Shown: positions 10,412-22,846, counted from the first letter of the stretch. The stretch: 64,000 bases of DNA from Yponomeuta sedellus (GCA_934045075.1 OW203725.1:3577623-3641622), one strand, 5' to 3'. The notes: generated by a model from the sequence alone, not told the origin. Program-made: numbers and translations.

Positions 10412-10805
10412 TTATAATATTAGTAAGAAGTATACTATTTGCCTAATGATTTGTATAGGAGTTTCTATGAATAAAATAAATAATAATAATGTATTATCGT
10501 CAACGGTTTGTTTACCATTTATGAACATTCCATTTGGCACGAAGTATAGGTGACCCTAAGCAACGCTCAAACGGTGTTTTTTGACAAAGTCGCAGCAGGC
10601 GGTGGAATGTTCTATTGTGCTAACTAAATTGTATTACTTTAAGTGATTCATAAGATAAATTATGTATAAGTAATTACAGACAGCACAGATTTAGCACAGA
10701 AAACTTATTAAAAGTATATCCGGCTACACAGTCTCTTGATAAAGAGACTCAATATTTGAGTGTATCGCGAACAGTATCTAGCTGAAGAGTCCTAAGATAA
10801 GATAA

Positions 10806-10925
10806 GAGTATTCTTTATTGTACACCAGAATATACAGACATGAACCAAACACAAATATACAGTACAATTAGCGGCCCTATTGCTTAGATTAATTTCTTCC
10901 AGATAACCGACGATGGAGAGTTGAT
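10806..10925 (-). mobile_element. LINE 3' UTR fragment
   Basis: Read on the minus strand, GTTATCTGGAAGAAATT and AATAGGGCCGC end in TACAATAAAGAATACTC. This is the same 3' UTR as the LINE at 49538-50645. Confidence 0.6.
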
Positions 10926-11290
10926 GAAAGAAAAGTGAGACTAAAGCTGATTATTAAAGAAAAGTGAGACTAAAAATGCACCTATAAATGCACCGCGTTA
11001 GATCATTCGGTTACCTCGGGCACTGACTGAAAATCAGCGCTGAGGGCTCAGTCCTTCAGCACAACGCTGAGTCAGCTGCCTTTTGTGGCAACTTAGACAC
11101 ACCACAGGCGAAACCTATGTCTGTTTTTTGTTTCGTTTATTTGTATATTTGATCTATTTCTGTTGTGCTCATGTTGTATTAATTGTCTTGTTTTTTTTTT
11201 TGTTTCTAGTCCGCGGAATCCCAAAACTCGGAATCCTAAAGTCCGTTTCACTGGTTTCCTCCACACAGGGTATCCTAGCAAGGGGGACAA

Positions 11291-11647
11291 AGGTGCTCGT
11301 GGCCTAGCGGAACCTAGTGATTGGAATCAATCACTTCGGTTAAGCAACAACAGGCGCTGTCAGGTGACCATCCCGTGACTACCGCTAGTGGCAATTTTTC
11401 CGAGCGCTTCCGGGCTTCGCAAGACACGTCAAGCAGTTGGTGCCGGCTGTCATTTAATGGCAGTCGTTAAGCCATGCCAGAGGCCTTGTGGGCGGCTTGA
11501 TAACTTTTGGCAGTAAGGCCCGCCACTGTCTTACAATCCTCCACCAACCCGGACTTGGCCCCCGTGGTGGAGTATGGCCTCACCTTACTGCGATAGAGGA
11601 AGAGATCTGTGCCCCAACAGTGGAGACATATAAAAGGGTAGATATCG
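11291..11647 (+). repeat. SINE family A, near full length
   Basis: The best-preserved 5' end in this orientation: GTGCTCGTGGCCTAGCGGAA resembles a pol III A box, while no convincing B box follows. The tail is ACATATAAAAGGG then TAGATATCGG. Confidence 0.85.
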
Positions 11648-11958
11648 GACCAGGGTTGCACTACCGATTAAAGGTTGAACTTAGAAGGCCACTAGCTCTA
11701 AATATCCTTCTTTGTATTTCCGGTTTTTTTTTATTAGCCTTTTATTGTAACCCCGTATGTATTAAGAGGTAAATAAATGAATAAAGAATAAATAAAATAA
11801 ATAATCGTAGAATCTTACCAAATATGCATTGAAGTATTCAGTTTAAGATGATTGTAGAAAACATGATTAGACCTTTTTTCCTTCAGCCTTTTTCGCCACT
11901 ACAAGTACTGACCAAAGTCAGCGACTACCATAGAAAAGCAAAAAAAATGTAGATTCTT

Positions 11959-12164
11959 GCTGCAAGTAATGCAAATTACTTCAGCCAGATGTCGCTGCCT
12001 GTACGTAATACAGAGAATATTGTAAAGAGGTTCGAAATTTCACTGATGCCGGTGAGTCGCCCATTAGCTCAGTTGGAAGGAGCGCTGGCACGGATAGCCA
12101 GAGGTCGCGGGTTCGAATCCCGGCATGGGTGGAATTTTTATCCTCTAATAATTAGGTTTTTGCT
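11959..12164 (+). repeat. SINE family B monomer with 13-bp target duplication
   Basis: AATGTAGATTCTT occurs at 11946-11958 and again at 12165-12177. The element begins GCTGCAAGTAATGCAAATTA, includes the tRNA-like block with A box TAGCTCAGTTGG and B box GGTTCGAATCC, and ends AGGTTTTTGCT. It stops at the internal AGGTTTTT site and has no A-rich tail. Confidence 0.9.
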
Positions 12165-12721
12165 AATGTAGATTCTTAACGCTGAAATAAATTGTAGCTT
12201 TCCGATTTGTGAAACCCATGTTCCACTTGCTATTGACCAAGCATGTTACCCTAAACCAATAAGTCAGGCTTCCGTCTTTAGCAGAGTAATCAATTTCTCA
12301 TTATAACAGGCATCAAATTTAGCAGTGACATAACGTATAATCAACATAGCTCGAACCTATCTTGCTTTCACAGCTTTGGGGCAAACGCATACCATTATTA
12401 CGGAACCGAATTTAAACTGCAGTTCTTGTTTCATGAAGAGTCCTCTCTTATATGATTGAAAAGAACATAATCGTCGTGACTTAAAAAAATATGATGAATA
12501 TAGATTTAAGATGTAAATTTAAATATAAATAGACATATTGAGTAATGATTAAATTTTTAATTTTTTTTACTTTATTATATTCTTAAGGAAAACTTACAGC
12601 TAAATTTACCATTTAATATTGTAAATTGCTTAGATAATGCTAAGATGCATTAACCTCACCAATGTGCAATTTTTTATGTATTAAGGAATTTTAATAACAA
12701 TAATAATTTTTATTCTTTAGA
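12165..12721. other. No feature recognised
   Basis: AT-rich sequence, with no repeat shared in the window and no plausible coding frame. Confidence 0.45.
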
Positions 12722-12970
12722 TGTTCATCGAGCGGTGGTAGCTGATTAGGTAGAATAATAGACGCGGAAGTGAAAGACCCAGGTTCGATACACTGTGAGG
12801 GCATGTAACGATGACTTAGTTTTCTAAGTAATGTACATTGGTGAAGTTATACTAGTATATATAATACCACTCGCTAACAGTGAAGGAAAACGTCGAGAGA
12901 AAACCTGAGTGTCGGATTTATTCAAATATCTTACCGCTTGAAATTGCCAATCGTAACGGTGCAACACCTT
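12722..12970 (+). repeat. Lepidopteran tRNA-derived SINE (family F)
   Basis: The head GAGCGGTGGTAGCTGATTAG has an A box. A degenerate B box follows (GGTTCGATACACTG), then ACTCGCTAACAGTGAAGG and AAAACGTCGAGAGAAAACC, a form of the signature common in moths and butterflies. It ends near CCGCTTGAAATTGCC. Confidence 0.8.
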
Positions 12971-13104
12971 TTTTTTATATTATTTTAATTATGTCTATAC
13001 TTTTCAAAATTATATACCCGATTACATAAATCTTCCTTAACTTGCTCATTCTGATTTTTGATCAAGTTTTCTATTTATATTATAAATAAAAGAAATAAAA
13101 TACA

Positions 13105-13288
13105 TCTATAATATGAAGACGAATCACTGAATGTGTTGGTAAGCGGAAATCTTGAGAGCAGCTGAACCGATTTCGCTCTCTTTTTTTAGAATATTCCTTG
13201 AAGTACGAGGATGGTTCTTACGGCAAGAAAAAAAAAAAAATTAAAGAATCGACTGTTAGGCGGTACGATGTTCGCTAGGTCAGCGAGT
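13105..13288 (+). mobile_element. Helitron family D copy, left of a head-on pair
   Basis: It runs from TCTATAATATGAAGACG to TAGGTCAGCGAGT, with the terminal CTAGT mutated to CGAGT. Its 3' end faces the 3' end of the next copy 44 bp away. Confidence 0.75.
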
Positions 13289-13332
13289 TAATAATAAAAC
13301 AGACTGTTGAAGTTCTTCTAGTTTTATTATTT

Positions 13333-13519
13333 ACCAGCTGACCCAGCGAACTTCGTACCGCCTAACAGTCGATTCTTTAATTTTTTTTTTTTTTCTTGCC
13401 GTAAGAACCATCCTCGTACTTCAAGGAATATTCTAAAAAAAGAATAAGCGAAATCGGTTCACTTGCTCTCGAGATTTGTGCTTACCAACACATTCAGCGA
13501 TTCATTTTTATATTAAAGA
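13333..13519 (-). mobile_element. Helitron family D copy, right of a head-on pair
   Basis: Inverted relative to the previous copy. The pair forms an imperfect inverted repeat with arms of about 185 bp, including matching poly-A/poly-T runs. The minus-strand end reads GCTGGGTCAGCTGGT. Confidence 0.75.
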
Positions 13520-13547
13520 AGATTAAACGCTTTACAACCTTACACAA

Positions 13548-13643
13548 TTGCGGTAGGCACGAGTGGTAATTAAGCCCATACTCTCTCTCTCTCTCTCTCT
13601 CTCTGGGAGAAGGCCTGAGCCATGCAGTGTGACGAATATAGGC
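13548..13643 (+). repeat. Lepidopteran SINE 3' end with CT array
   Basis: CACGAGTGGTAATTAAGCCC, CT dinucleotides (13580-13604), GGGAGAAGGCCTGAGCC and GCAGTGTGACGAATATAGGC form the typical 3' end. The MITE starting at 13646 is inserted immediately after it. Confidence 0.65.
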
Positions 13644-13645
13644 TA

Positions 13646-13891
13646 CAGTCTATTTATTCTTACTTGTCCAATTTAATAAACAAGATTCTAACCTTAAAAT
13701 TGAGATTAGATGCCTAAACTAGACATTTTCTCGCAAACTCATGAACTATGTTTATAAAATTGGCAGCGTGTTATCTAAAAAAGTGTTCCAGGTTACTTCA
13801 TTTATGTAAATATGGCAGTTTTGGACTAAAACGTCTCAGTTTAAGGGTAGAATCTGTTTACTAAATTGGACAAGTAAGAATAAATAGACTG
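13646..13891 (+). mobile_element. MITE with long terminal inverted repeats
   Basis: The ends are CAGTCTATTTATTCTTACTT and its reverse complement, extending to inverted repeats of about 45 bp, flanked by TA (13644-13645 and 13892-13893). There is no coding capacity. A second copy with its interior in the opposite orientation lies at 21155-21411. A TA target suggests mobilisation by a Tc1/mariner-type transposase. Confidence 0.85.
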
Positions 13892-15149
13892 TACATAAAA
13901 AAATACCCTCGCGACGCCGATGTTACAGCAACAATGACAGCACAATTTTATCGACTCCTATTACTAACTGTGAAAGTGCTTTTAAGTCCTGCGCAGACGA
14001 GGGACTATCCCCCGGGTACTTTTTTGTCCGTCGAGATATATCTCTTATAAATTGTATCGAATAAGCCACACGAAGGACTAAAAGTACCCCGTACAAAAAG
14101 TCAAGTTACCGAGGACATCAAGAGACCAAACTGGACAAAAGTTTGGGGTTTTCTTTTAAAACGCTTTTTCTTTTTCAAATTCATGTGAATTACAACACAA
14201 TGTACCTAATCTCAGAATATTTGCTTACGTAGCGTACGTTTCACTCAATTTCCGGGGAACAAATGACCGCACACCGTAGGCGTTGAGTACGCGACCAGTA
14301 CTCGGAGGACATTTTTTAAGAGTCAAGGATTTTTGTCCCTTGGGAAAAAAAGTCACACGTCGGCGCGCCTTAATACTAAACAAAATATCACTTTCCTTTT
14401 ATCCACAACAAACTCCGCCTTAGGCCCGATCGCAAACCGTGATCACTAGCAACTCCTATATGTACAACATTTCAATATTCTAAGTCAAACAAGCCACCAA
14501 GCGAGAACGCCAGCTCATGAATATACGTTAAACTCCAGACTAAATACGGCGGCTGAATAAGCAGGAGATATGAGTAATTAAGCGATGTACGCGAGTGCAG
14601 ACGTAATCAAACTCCGCCTAGCGGATGCAATGCCGCCTTGATTACATGACTTGACTACGAGCGAGGCTAGGCCAGTGTTCTGGGATTAATTAGATACATA
14701 CATCACGTTCGAAGAGTGCACGAAATTATTGTAACAATCTGTCATCATCAGACCTCTGCCCACTGCTATCTTTTCCCCATCACTCCATACTTCGCAATCT
14801 TTCCAGGTCATCCCAAAAGTTGTCTGGAAGAGATCACTTTCCGGAATAAGAAATATCTTTGTAATTTCCATTTTTATGTGCAATAAAGTATTCTCTACTT
14901 ATCTCGTGCCATTCGTTTTCATGGGCTCCCTGCCATCCTGACTACATCGTTCGTTCATGGGGCAGTTGGTCTACCCACTGACCGACGCCCCACCCCACTG
15001 CCACTCTGTCACCGAATCATAGTTTTTATTTCAGTTTTGAAATCAACAAATTACGGATTGAGTGTCAAAATACAAGTTTTTTGCGGCATAAACGGCCGTA
15101 TTTCTTCTTAACGTCAACTGAGAATTCAGGCTTTTTCATAGCTTCGGGA
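13892..15149. other. No gene recognised
   Basis: Mixed sequence. About 13905-13980 resembles 53836-53910 (an old shared repeat with TACCCTCGCGACGC). About 14810-14905 ends in GTGCAATAAAGTATTCTC, a LINE 3' end. The remainder, including a GC-richer stretch at 14240-14660, is unassigned. Confidence 0.4.
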
Positions 15150-15275
15150 GACTGTCGGCAGATGCTGGATGCGGCAAACTGAAGACAAGGCGCTATGGCG
15201 CTCATCAGGGGAGGGCTATGTCCAGCAGTGGACTACATAATATAGCCTGAAGAAGAAGAAGAAGGAAAAGAAGAA
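15150..15275 (+). mobile_element. RTE-clade LINE 3' end
   Basis: AGATGCTGGATGCGGCAAAC encodes the tail end of the RTE ORF. It is followed by GCGCTATGGCGCTCATCAGG, GTCCAGCAGTGGACTA and a run of AAG trinucleotides, the short-repeat tail of this LINE clade. Confidence 0.8.
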
Positions 15276-15369
15276 GAAGGAGGACTGTAGACGTGAAAAT
15301 ATGGTTTTAATGTTAAACCGCATAACCCCTATCCATTCCCGACATAACGCACCCTCAGAACGAAAGAGG

Positions 15370-15568
15370 GTAAGTCAAAAAATAGTTTAAATACTCAAAA
15401 AATTGAGTACCTAACAATCATAGAGAGACATAAAAAGGTATGCTCTATCCGATGAATAGTAAAACAAAGGCACTTGTTGTAAAAAAAGAGCATAGCGAAT
15501 CTTCCGTCCACGGCATACCTTTTTATGACTCTATGATTATAACTCAATTTAACTATTTTTTGACTTAC
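15370..15568. mobile_element. Hairpin MITE
   Basis: GTAAGTCAAAAAATAGTT at the left is reverse-complemented at the right end, and inner blocks such as ATAAAAAGGTATGC pair as well, giving arms of about 65 bp in a roughly 200-bp element. No open frame. Confidence 0.75.
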
Positions 15569-16571
15569 GACTTATTTTTTAACAGACAGATCTGTGGATA
15601 AACGTTCCCTTTTTTCAATTTGCGGTACGGAACCATAAAAATGGCAAGACCGTGGATTAGAAACATCGCGTAATGGCTGCCAATAAATTCCAAGCCATGC
15701 GTAATACATAAAGCATGTTGCGGCCAAATTAGCATAAACGGTTTATCGTCGGCCTGCCTCGTAAAGCATGCTCAAGATGCGCCCGGGGTTAAAAATGCGA
15801 CGCTGAATAATAGGTTATGTTGTCGTGACGTGCCTCTGCATGTTTCTCGGTGGCAGAGTCGCCTTGGATTAATGATGTGGTCCGAAATCGATTTTCGCAC
15901 CGGTATTTGCTATTTACTTAAAAGAAAACCGGTAAGTACCTAACTAAGTACATACTTAAAAACCGGTTTTTAGAAAAACGAAAAAAAAGTAAAAGTTTAG
16001 GTTTTTTCTATTCTTATAAAACTTTCTGGTTTGTAGTGTCAAATATGAACGGGTTATGTGAACCAGAAACATTTTTAGTAACGTTTTTGTCCTTTTACAA
16101 AAAAAAACTTTGATCATTATAAGTTTTTGGCATCCGTTACGGTCGATTTAAACCGTGCCTGAGAGTTTGACACTTTTTTGAGTGACTAAAAAGTTAAATT
16201 CGACTTTTACAAAAAAAACCATGAAAAAACAATGATGAAAATACAGTTTCAAAATAAAGTTGAGTATATCTTGTATGTAATTAAATGATCTTGGTGCCAA
16301 AAAAAGTTAGTGATAACATCAAAATAGCGATTATTTTCGGCACACGTAATCATATAAAAAAAAATAGACTTGGGCGAAATTACGATATATGTAAACGTCA
16401 TCTTACTTTGAAAATAAAAGGATCATCGCAAAAATTTATGAATGTGAAGTTAAATAACCGTTTAACGTTGTTTTTTATGAAACCCGGTTTTGAACCGGTT
16501 TAATCACTACAATTAATTTTATGAAGTAAGTAATAAATAAAACAGTTATGAAACAAATTTTGCTGCATAAC
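15569..16571. other. No feature recognised
   Basis: AT-rich stretch. ACCGGT-containing motifs recur near 15900-15970 and 16485-16500 (AACCGGTTT), which could be remnants of terminal repeats, but I cannot define an element. Confidence 0.35.
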
Positions 16572-16583
16572 ATTAGGATTTTT

Positions 16584-16985
16584 ACTATTTTTTATTTTTA
16601 ATGCACTTACTCGTGCTAAGGGTAATTTTAAAAACCTATTTAGAGGCTAAAAATTCCACCCATGCCGGGATTCGAACCCGCGACCTCTGGCTATCTGTGC
16701 CAGCGCTCTAATAATAGTATAATCATGTGAGTACAGCGATATCATTCCGATGTAAAATCTAACTGCAAAGTAGGTAGTCGGGGCTGTAAGTGATGCAATC
16801 TACTTCAGCCAGATGTCGCTGCCTGTACGTAATACAGAGAATAGTGTAAAGAGGTTCGAAATTTCACTGATGCCGGTGAGTCGCCCATAAGCTCAGTTGG
16901 ATAGAGCGCTGGCACGGATAGCCAGAGGTCGCGGGTTCGAATCCCGGCATGGGTGGAATTTTTAGCCTCTAAATAGGTTTTTAAA
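16584..16985. repeat. SINE family B foldback with 12-bp target duplication
   Basis: ATTAGGATTTTT lies at 16572-16583 and 16986-16997. The left part is an inverted 3' half, from the A-rich tail complement to mid-tRNA at about 16710. The right part is a plus copy from AATCATGTGAGTACAGCG through the tRNA-like block to AAATAGGTTTTT. One pair of duplications encloses both halves, so they entered the genome as a unit. Confidence 0.9.
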
Positions 16986-17024
16986 ATTAGGATTTTTTTA
17001 TATAGCCTATACGTGTGCCTTGCA

Positions 17025-17230
17025 GTGGAGCCACAGGCCTTTTCTCTGAAAGAGAGAGTGTGAGAATAATCACCACAAGTTGAACACAAATGAGGTGTTT
17101 CCTCATAATGTTTTCCTTCACAGTTAGCGAGTGGCATTGTATTAGAACTTCATAGATTTGAAAACAAAGCAAATGGTTCGAACCGGTATTCGAACCCACA
17201 ACCTCCAAATTGAAGCCGGTGTTCTACGCC
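17025..17230 (-). repeat. Lepidopteran tRNA-derived SINE (family F)
   Basis: On the minus strand the tRNA-like head (B box GGTTCGAATACC) is followed by AACCATTTGCTTTG, TCGCTAACTGTGAAGGAAAA and a 3' end with AGAGAAAAGGCCTGTGGCTC. Confidence 0.75.
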
Positions 17231-17642
17231 CAAAATAAGTTAGTAAAGTACTTGGAACAAAACTGCGTGAACTTCTGCGTGCCTATTTGTAACATGTTCA
17301 TCCTTTTTTCCGACTCCCTGTACTGTTGTGAAAAATATGATTTACAGCCATATCAATAGCTGTCATTAAAAAATAACTTTTTACGAGCCAAAATTTACCG
17401 AGAGAGGGGCAAATGGCAAATACGTGTTTTGGTCCGGAATAAATCTGCAAAGTCGGTTTTTATGTGACAACGCCGTGGCATGGCTCGTTTTCATTACCTG
17501 GCTCTTTAAAACTGTACCATTCTGACCTTCTGATACCTTCATTTCGACCCACCGCGAACAGAGATGGACCGGAGATAATTTTACCGCATAGTTATATATA
17601 AAATGGGTTTAATCGCGATTGTTTATTAAGTAATACGGAATC

Positions 17643-17750
17643 ACTTTAAAAACCTATTTAGAGGCTAAAAATACCGCCCATGCCGGGACTGGAACTCGCG
17701 ATCTCTGGCTTACCATACCAGCGCTCTCCCAACAGAGCTAATGGGCAAGA
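17643..17750 (-). repeat. SINE family B fragment
   Basis: An inverted copy from AAAAACCTATTTAGAGGC to GCTAATGGGCAAG, ending at mid-tRNA. Confidence 0.75.
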
Positions 17751-17765
17751 TAGACAGATATTTTT

Positions 17766-17880
17766 TTTTTACCCGTGCTGAGGACGATTAAAAAACCTAT
17801 TTAGGGGCTAAAAATTCCATCCATGCCGGGATTCGAGCCCGCGACCTCTGGCTATCCGTGCCAGCCTCTAAATAGGTTTT
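17766..17880. repeat. SINE family B, short foldback
   Basis: An inverted segment from the tail complement through the tRNA 3' half to GTGCCAG joins directly to CCTCTAAATAGGTTTT in the plus orientation. Flanks AAGATAGACAGATAT and AAGATAGATATAAT suggest a target duplication of about 8 bp. Confidence 0.7.
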
Positions 17881-17883
17881 AAG

Positions 17884-18010
17884 ATAGATATAATTTTCTT
17901 TATTGAACACAGAAATTACAGTAACAGAAATTATATAAAAAATACAGTACAAATGGCGGCCTTATTACTAAAAGCAATTTCTTCCAAACAACCATAGACA
18001 AGTGCCGGCA
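17884..18010 (-). mobile_element. LINE 3' UTR fragment
   Basis: It is nearly identical to 49548-49655 (ACAGTAACAGAAATTATATA, then GGCGGCCTTATTACTAAAAG), so it is a recent truncated relative of the LINE at 49538-50645. Confidence 0.75.
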
Positions 18011-18383
18011 TCAGCGAAATTTCGAACTTCTTTACAATATTCTCTGTATTATTTACAATTTACTTACAATTACCTTGATTTCCGACGTTTTGGCGGCTTT
18101 GCAGTTCCCGTGGTCACGGGTAGATCCGTTTAATATATAGCTATGTATGAGTATCGCGAATCATTAGGAAATTCTAACGTTGTCGCATGACTAGACCTTG
18201 CAACTTACGTATGCCAAACTGATGCAGGTCAGTCGAATGGTAACGGGGTGGCCGGGTCATCTATTTGCCTTCGAAATGGTTGACTTTGATGATGGCTAAC
18301 AAGCATGACGCGGGGGCAATATGCTAGTATTGTTATAGTGGTTGGTAATTAAACTATGCACTTTTTTAAATTAATATTAGATA

Positions 18384-18540
18384 ACCTATTTAGAGGCTAA
18401 AAATTCCACCCATGCCGGGATTCGAACCCGCGAACTCTGGCTATCCGTCCCAGCGCTCTTTCCAACTGAGCTAATAGGCGACTCACCGGCATCAGTGAAA
18501 TTTCGAACCTCTTTACAATATTCTCTGTATTACGTAATGA
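18384..18540 (-). repeat. SINE family B, inverted monomer
   Basis: It runs from AACCTATTTAGAGGC to TATTCTCTGTATTACG, inserted in family C. No clear target duplication is visible. Confidence 0.75.
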
Positions 18541-18585
18541 TTAAGTAATGTTTTGCAATTTAAAGTATTGATGGCAAACATGAAA

Positions 18586-18629
18586 ATTGTCCTTAGCACG
18601 GGTTAGTGCATGAAAAATAAAAATAGTAA
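18586..18629 (+). repeat. 44-bp SINE family B tail with target duplication
   Basis: Only TTGTCCTTAGCACGGGTTAG, TGCATGAAAAATAAAAATAG and a few more bases are present, flanked by AAACATGAAA at 18576-18585 and 18630-18639. It is an extreme 5' truncation and marks the A-rich run as a true 3' end. Confidence 0.8.
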
Positions 18630-18715
18630 AAACATGAAATGTTATCAAACTGATGTATTATATTAGGCTTAACATCATTTAGTAAAACCAGAGTGGAGTT
18701 TTTTTCCGCAGCCTT

Positions 18716-19811
<1,096 letters not shown>

Positions 19812-20157
19812 GAATTCATTCATTCATTCATTCATTCATTCATTCATTCATTCATTCATTCATTCATTCATTCATTCATTCATTCATTCATTCATTCATT
19901 CATTCATTCATTCATTCATTCATTCATTCATTCATTCATTCATTCATTCATTCATTCATTCATTCATTCATTCATTCATTCATTCATTCATTCATTCATT
20001 CATTCATTCATTCATTCATTCATTCATTCATTCATTCATTCATTCATTCATTCATTCATTCATTCATTCATTCATTCATTCATTCATTCATTCATTCATT
20101 CATTCATTCATTCATTCATTCATTCATTCATTCATTCATTCATTTACTTATTTATTT
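19812..20157 (+). repeat. ATTC microsatellite, about 80 units
   Basis: ATTC units follow the ATTT array after a short palindromic junction, GAATGAATTCATTC. The array ends at about 20144 with CATTTACTTATTTATTT, a return to the first unit. Confidence 0.97.
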
Positions 20158-20303
20158 GGAGACAATACAGGTACAGATAATGAGTGTTTATGTATTTTAA
20201 AATATTGGATATGGAATTATCTGTCCTATGGAACATTTCTCACTTATAGTTTTTATTTTATTGTTTTCACTTATTTTTCTCTACAATATTATAGCCGCAT
20301 TTT

Positions 20304-20449
20304 CACGGTCTTAGTACGCTCGGACCGAGTACACCTTCCGAGTAAACTAATACATCTGATTGCACGGTTTTTCGTAACAACACCAAAATAGCCAATCAGA
20401 AGCATTAGTTTACTCGGATGGTGCACTCGGATCGAGCGCACTGAGACCG
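20304..20449. mobile_element. Hairpin MITE
   Basis: CGGTCTTAGTACGCTCGGAC and GAGTACACCTTCCGAGTAAA pair with the right half (GTTTACTCGGATGGTGC, then GAGCGCACTGAGACCG), giving arms of about 55 bp around a loop of about 35 nt. No coding frame. Confidence 0.8.
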
Positions 20450-21154
20450 TGGCGTTGGCGTCCGTAAAACTGTTACAAAACTTCAAGTAACGAAGATCCT
20501 ATCAGTAAAATATAATAAAAAAGAATTCCAAGGTATTGTTATAGTGGTTGATAATTATTATATGCACATTTTAAAATTAATATTAGAGCCAAAATTTTAC
20601 GCCTTCTACACTTAGCCTGAATTCCGTTTCGGAATTTCCATTCCAAATAGCGTTTCAGAACTGATTTCAGAACGCTGTAAATTCATATAAACCTAAGTTT
20701 ATATAGTCCTACCTTAAACATATAATGGGTTTCCGTTGAATATTTCCCTGACTCAGAAGAAGTAAATAACAGAGCCAGTGATCAGACTAAAAATAAAAAT
20801 GCAGTGACTAAAGCAAGAAAAGTGAGTGATGTATTTGCGACATTCCAAATCGATATTTCGAATCGAATCGAAGTTGGTCGGTATTTAAGATACATTATTT
20901 ATTTTTTAAATTATAAGTAACATTCTTTCCTGCCACTACCTCGACTATTGCGGTGTATGTAGCAATTACTGACAAAACCTTTGATAAAAGAGACTTTAAA
21001 TCGATACAACGAACGGGGCACATAGGCAGACAATCCGATGAGCCGCGAAAATGAAGTACGGACTTTTTGAGGCTGAATAGATGCCGTGCAAGTCACAAGG
21101 GTTTGGGTTACCATCTAATGAAGATAGTTAAATAATGGTGGTTGAGAATACCTA
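20450..21154. other. No gene recognised
   Basis: 20533-20587 repeats a block of about 55 bp seen at 18328-18392 (ATTGTTATAGTGGTTG, then ATTAATATTAGA). Otherwise unassigned. Confidence 0.4.
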
Positions 21155-21411
21155 CAGTCTATTTATTCTTACTTGTCCAATTTAGTAAACAAGATTCTAC
21201 ACTTAAACTGTTACTTTTTAGTCCAAAACTGCCATATTTCCATAAATGAAGTAACCTGGAACACTCTTTTAGGTAACACGCTGCCAATTTTATAAACATA
21301 GTTCATGATAGTTCATGAATTTGCGGGAAAATGTCTAGTTTAGGCATCTAATCTCAATTTTAAGGATAGAACCTTGTTTACTAAATTGGACAAGTAAGAA
21401 TAAATATACTG
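21155..21411 (-). mobile_element. MITE, second copy
   Basis: Same ends as 13646-13891, flanked by TA at 21153-21154 and 21412-21413. The interior is reverse-complemented relative to the first copy, and it is 257 bp long with a few small indels. Confidence 0.85.
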
Positions 21412-21794
21412 TAATATAATATTTACATACAGGCACATATGCATACATTGTGTGGCGAGCACATGTCAACTTGAGATTCAACAGAGTGTAAATTGTTTAG
21501 CTACGTTGAAATAAAATTAAATTGATTAAAGAAGAGCCAGGGATCGTTGATAAGTGCAAGGATTACAATAAATTTTCAGTGTTTTCAACCTAGGGACCGA
21601 GGGGAACATTAAAGTCATTAACATTGACATTCCGATGTATAGAATAGCCTAGTACACCAAATAGTTTTAGGTTTACGATTCCTCTAACATAACATGTTAT
21701 CTTTATGATTTATGTGCCTTCTACGCCATTATTTCCTTTTTTATTTACCTACAATAAAGTGTTTTCTATCTATTTCTATAACAAAATAGAGATG

Positions 21795-22846
21795 TTTAAA
21801 AACCTATTTAGAGGCTAAAAATTTCACCCATGCCGGGATTCGAACCCGCAACCTCTGACTATCCGTACCAGCGCTCTACCAATTGAGCCAATGGGCGACT
21901 CACGGCATCAGTGAAATTTCGAACCTCTTTACAATATTCTCTGTATTACGTACAGGCAGCGACATCTGACTTAAGCAAGTCGGGGCTGTAAGTAATGCAA
22001 TTTGCTTAAGTCAGATGTCGCTGCCTGTACGTAATACAGAGAATATTGTAAAGAGGTTCGAAATTTCACTGATGCCGTGAGTCGCCCATTGGCTCAATTG
22101 GTAGAGCGCTGGTACGGATAGTCAGAGGTTGCGGGTTCGAATCCCGGCATGGGTGAAATTTTTAGCCTCTAAATAGGTTTTTAAATTTGTTCCTTAGCAC
22201 GGGTTAGTGCATTAAAAATAAAAATAGTGTAATCATGTGGGTACAGTGATATCGTTCCGATGTTAAACCTAACTGCAAAGTAGGTAGTCGGGGCTGTAAG
22301 TAATGCAATTTGCTTAAGTCAGATGTCGCTGCCTGTACGTAATACAGAGAATATTGTAAAGAGGTTCGAAATTTCACTGATGCCGTGAGTCGCCCATTGG
22401 CTCAATTGGTAGAGCGCTGGTACGGATAGCCAGAGGTTGCGGGTTCGAATCCCGGCATGGGTGAAATTTTTAGCCTCTAAATAGGTTTTTAAATTTGTTC
22501 CTTAGCACGGGTTAGTGCATTAAAAATAAAAATAGTGTAATCATGTGGGTACAGTGATATCGTTCCGATGTTAAACCTAACTGCAAAGTAGGTAGTCGGG
22601 GCTGTAAGTAATGCAATTTGCTTAAGTCAGATGTCGCTGCCTGTACGTAATACAGAGAATATTGTAAAGAGGTTCGAAATTTCACTGATGCCGTGAGTCG
22701 CCCATTGGCTCAATTGGTAGAGCGCTGGTACGGATAGCCAGAGGTTGCGGGTTCGAATCCCGGCATGGGTGAAATTTTTAGCCTCTAAATAGGTTTTTAA
22801 ATTTGTTCCTTAGCACGGGTTAGTGCATTAAAAATAAAAATAGTGT
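21795..22846. repeat. SINE family B palindrome plus 308-bp tandem array
   Basis: AAAATAGAGATG at 21783-21794 and 22847-22858 encloses the whole complex. An inverted copy (21795-21978) and a plus copy (22002-22185) are perfect 184-bp arms around a 23-nt loop. The plus copy continues into head-to-tail units with a period of exactly 308 bp: the tRNA-like blocks start at 22084, 22392 and 22700. Each unit runs tail (GCATTAAAAATAAAAATAG) directly into head (TAATCATGTGGGTACAG). The right edge is the A-rich tail. Confidence 0.95.

Larger units (their letters stand above)
18225..18715 (+). repeat. Repeat family C, interrupted copy
   Basis: GTCGAATGGTAACGGGGTGG, CCGGGTCATCTATTTGCC and GCAATTTAAAGTATTGATGG, then GAGTGGAGTTTTTTTCCGC, align with the copies at 56085 and 59545. 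Two family B pieces are inserted in it. The copy dissolves into the ATTT array at its GCCTTTTT tract. I do not know the class of family C. Confidence 0.65.

Noticed and set aside
12060..12133. tRNA gene in the SINE B block (also at 22084, 22392, 22700, 43180, 56685)
   Set aside because: A and B boxes are intact, but the anticodon loop (ACGGATA) lacks the usual T before the anticodon. Acceptor and T stems have mismatches, and every copy sits in the same mobile context. It is tRNA-derived, not a tRNA gene.
22040..22100. Hammerhead ribozyme in the SINE B unit (CTGATG and GAAA are present), which would make the 308-bp array a retrozyme
   Set aside because: The core reads CTGATGC, not CTGATGA, and the GAAA lies only a few bases upstream with no room for a stem. 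The order of conserved parts cannot form the three-way junction.
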